A program made the position numbers and the translations under genes. The notes under the pieces were generated by a model. The model ran no database searches, was not told the DNA's origin, and was given only the letters and a program-made list of their open reading frames with translations. Positions 9,355 through 10,217 of a stretch of 10,217 nt of DNA are shown here, one piece after another (the stretch's first letter is position 1; each line of letters begins with the position of its first letter). Origin of the DNA: Opitutia bacterium (GTDB lineage Bacteria; Verrucomicrobiota; Verrucomicrobiia; Opitutales; Coraliomargaritaceae); contig DOCS01000064.1 in assembly GCA_003503355.1 (NCBI GenBank), positions 3,601-13,817 on the forward strand, read 5' to 3'.

Positions 9355-9987
9355 ATGAAAAAACTGTTTATCGTAGGGGCCGGTGGTTTCGGGCGTGAGG
9401 TGTATGCTTGGGCGAAAGACCATCCGGATTGTGGCCAAGCATGGGAGCTGGCCGGTTTTTTGGATGATGATATGTCGGCGCTGGATGACTATGATTATCC
9501 TGTCAGTGTGATTGATCGGGTGCAGGATTATCAGCCGCGCTCAAATGAAGTCTTTGTGTGTGCGATCGGAGCGCCTGAGGTTAAAAAGAAGGTCTGCCAG
9601 TTGCTGTTGAAGCGTTCGGCTGAGTTTATTTCACTTGTACATCCGTCGGTCATTATTGGGGAGAATGTGGCGATTGGTCGCGGCGTGGTTTTGTGTCCGC
9701 GCGTGACGCTGACGTCGGATATCTCGGTCGGCGATTTTGTAGCGATTAATTGCCACAGCAGTGCCGGGCATGATGTTTTGATCGGCGATTGGGCGACGAT
9801 TAGCGGCCACTGCGACTTGACTGGAAATACCCGCTATGGCGAGGGGGCGTTTCTTGCCACGGGGGTACGAATCGTTCCCGGTAAGTCAGTTGGCGGTTTT
9901 GCTTATGTTGGGGCGGGTTCGGTGGTGATTCGGTCGGTTGCCGCAGGGCAAAAGGTGTTTGGCAATCCGGCACGTATTATTGGCTAA
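9355..9987 (+). CDS. NeuD/PglD-family acyltransferase (left-handed beta-helix)
   Basis: A 210-residue sugar O- or N-acyltransferase of the NeuD/PglD type. The N-terminal Rossmann-like part KKLFIVGAGGFGREVYAWA (2-20) is the signature of the family, binding the nucleotide-sugar side in PglD. From about 95 the hexapeptide repeats form the left-handed beta-helix (HPSVIIGENVAIGRGVVL, DISVGDFVAINCH, VLIGDWATISGHCDLTG and so on, ending VGAGSVVIRSVAAGQKVFGNPAR). His139 in SSAGHDVLIGDW matches the catalytic His of the family. Relatives use acetyl-CoA; here the position after KAS III, carrier protein and reductase suggests an acyl-ACP donor, an inference only. It starts 25 bases after the SDR stop with no clear Shine-Dalgarno site, and its stop overlaps that of the convergent gene. 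Confidence 0.92.
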   Translation: MKKLFIVGAGGFGREVYAWAKDHPDCGQAWELAGFLDDDMSALDDYDYPVSVIDRVQDYQPRSNEVFVCAIGAPEVKKKVCQLLLKRSAEFISLVHPSVIIGENVAIGRGVVLCPRVTLTSDISVGDFVAINCHSSAGHDVLIGDWATISGHCDLTGNTRYGEGAFLATGVRIVPGKSVGGFAYVGAGSVVIRSVAAGQKVFGNPARIIG

Positions 9988-10217
9988 AGTGTGTCGGCCT
10001 CGTTGGTGCTTACCAATCCGATGGCTGAGAAGCTGTCCAAGATTTTGCTGAAGCCCTCCATTTGTCTGAGTGCTTCAAGGGGTTCGTTGCTGGAGAGGCG
10101 GATGAAAAACTGCTCTTGTCTGAGATTTAGGCCGTGGTGTTTGATGTCGATCAGTGCGCCCAAGATGTTATGCCCGCCTTCTTGTTTGTAGCCGAAGGCC
10201 TGCCCCCCCACCAGGTG
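9984..10217 (-). CDS. C-terminal end of an unidentified protein (5' part beyond right edge)
   Basis: The minus-strand frame is open from the window edge to a TAG at 9986-9984 and gives 77 residues ending SAIGLVSTNEADTL. Codons look genuine: third positions are mostly C and G, as in gltB. The opposite plus-strand frame reads as low-quality sequence. It begins inside the protein (HLVGGQAFGYKQEGG), so no start is annotated; the GTG at 10211 is internal or chance. The segment DIKHHGLNLRQEQFFIRLS followed by an amphipathic helix EPLEALRQMEGFSKILDSF could be a small alpha/beta domain, but I do not recognise the family and give no function. It converges on the acyltransferase gene, with the stops sharing the bases 9984-9987, so it is probably not part of that cluster. 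Confidence 0.68.
   Translation of the reverse strand, partial: HLVGGQAFGYKQEGGHNILGALIDIKHHGLNLRQEQFFIRLSSNEPLEALRQMEGFSKILDSFSAIGLVSTNEADTL

Noticed and set aside
9991..10191. Plus-strand open frame after the acyltransferase gene
   Set aside because: Lies opposite the better-looking minus-strand gene end, has no ribosome-binding site and no recognisable protein character.

Overview
The window looks like ordinary chromosomal DNA of a moderately GC-rich Gram-negative-type bacterium. It holds 11 genes (two cut by the window edges) and no tRNA, rRNA, CRISPR, insertion sequence or phage gene that I can see. A member of the Verrucomicrobiota (Opitutae-like) is my best guess, from the combination of an accB-accC-Asp23 operon, a CGWS glutaredoxin and a lipoprotein with a Gram-negative-style signal peptide. 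That assignment rests on recall of similar proteins, not on a search, and should be treated as tentative.

Left part (1-2942, minus strand): the first 980 codons of glutamate synthase large subunit (gltB), open and without frameshift, running off the left edge. The 260-base gap to its right holds several inverted repeats. One of them may be the terminator of the operon that lies upstream.

Middle (3203-7024, minus strand): a six-gene run in one direction, in transcription order accB (TTG start), accC, an Asp23/Gls24 (YqhY-like) protein, a one-pass membrane protein that resembles an AmaP-type Asp23 anchor, a small predicted lipoprotein, and a single-cysteine glutaredoxin. Gaps are 5, 22, 49, 73 and 73 bases, so one transcript is plausible. 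AccB and AccC are the biotin carrier and biotin carboxylase of acetyl-CoA carboxylase, which makes malonyl-CoA. The accB-accC-Asp23 order is also known from Bacillus (accB-accC-yqhY).

Right part (7226-9987, plus strand): divergent from accB across a 201-base intergenic region lies a compact cluster. It encodes a KAS III (FabH-like) condensing enzyme, a dedicated acyl carrier protein, a short-chain dehydrogenase (ATGA overlap with the carrier protein gene) and a NeuD/PglD-type left-handed beta-helix acyltransferase. Together these could build a short 3-hydroxyacyl chain on the carrier protein and hand it to an amino-sugar or similar acceptor. This resembles acyl modules seen in O-antigen and flagellin glycosylation loci. 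The acceptor and any sugar genes are not in view. The divergent layout puts a malonyl-CoA producing operon and a probable malonyl-using cluster on one shared control region.

Right edge (9984-10217, minus strand): the C-terminal end of an unidentified gene that converges on the acyltransferase gene, with the two stop codons overlapping.
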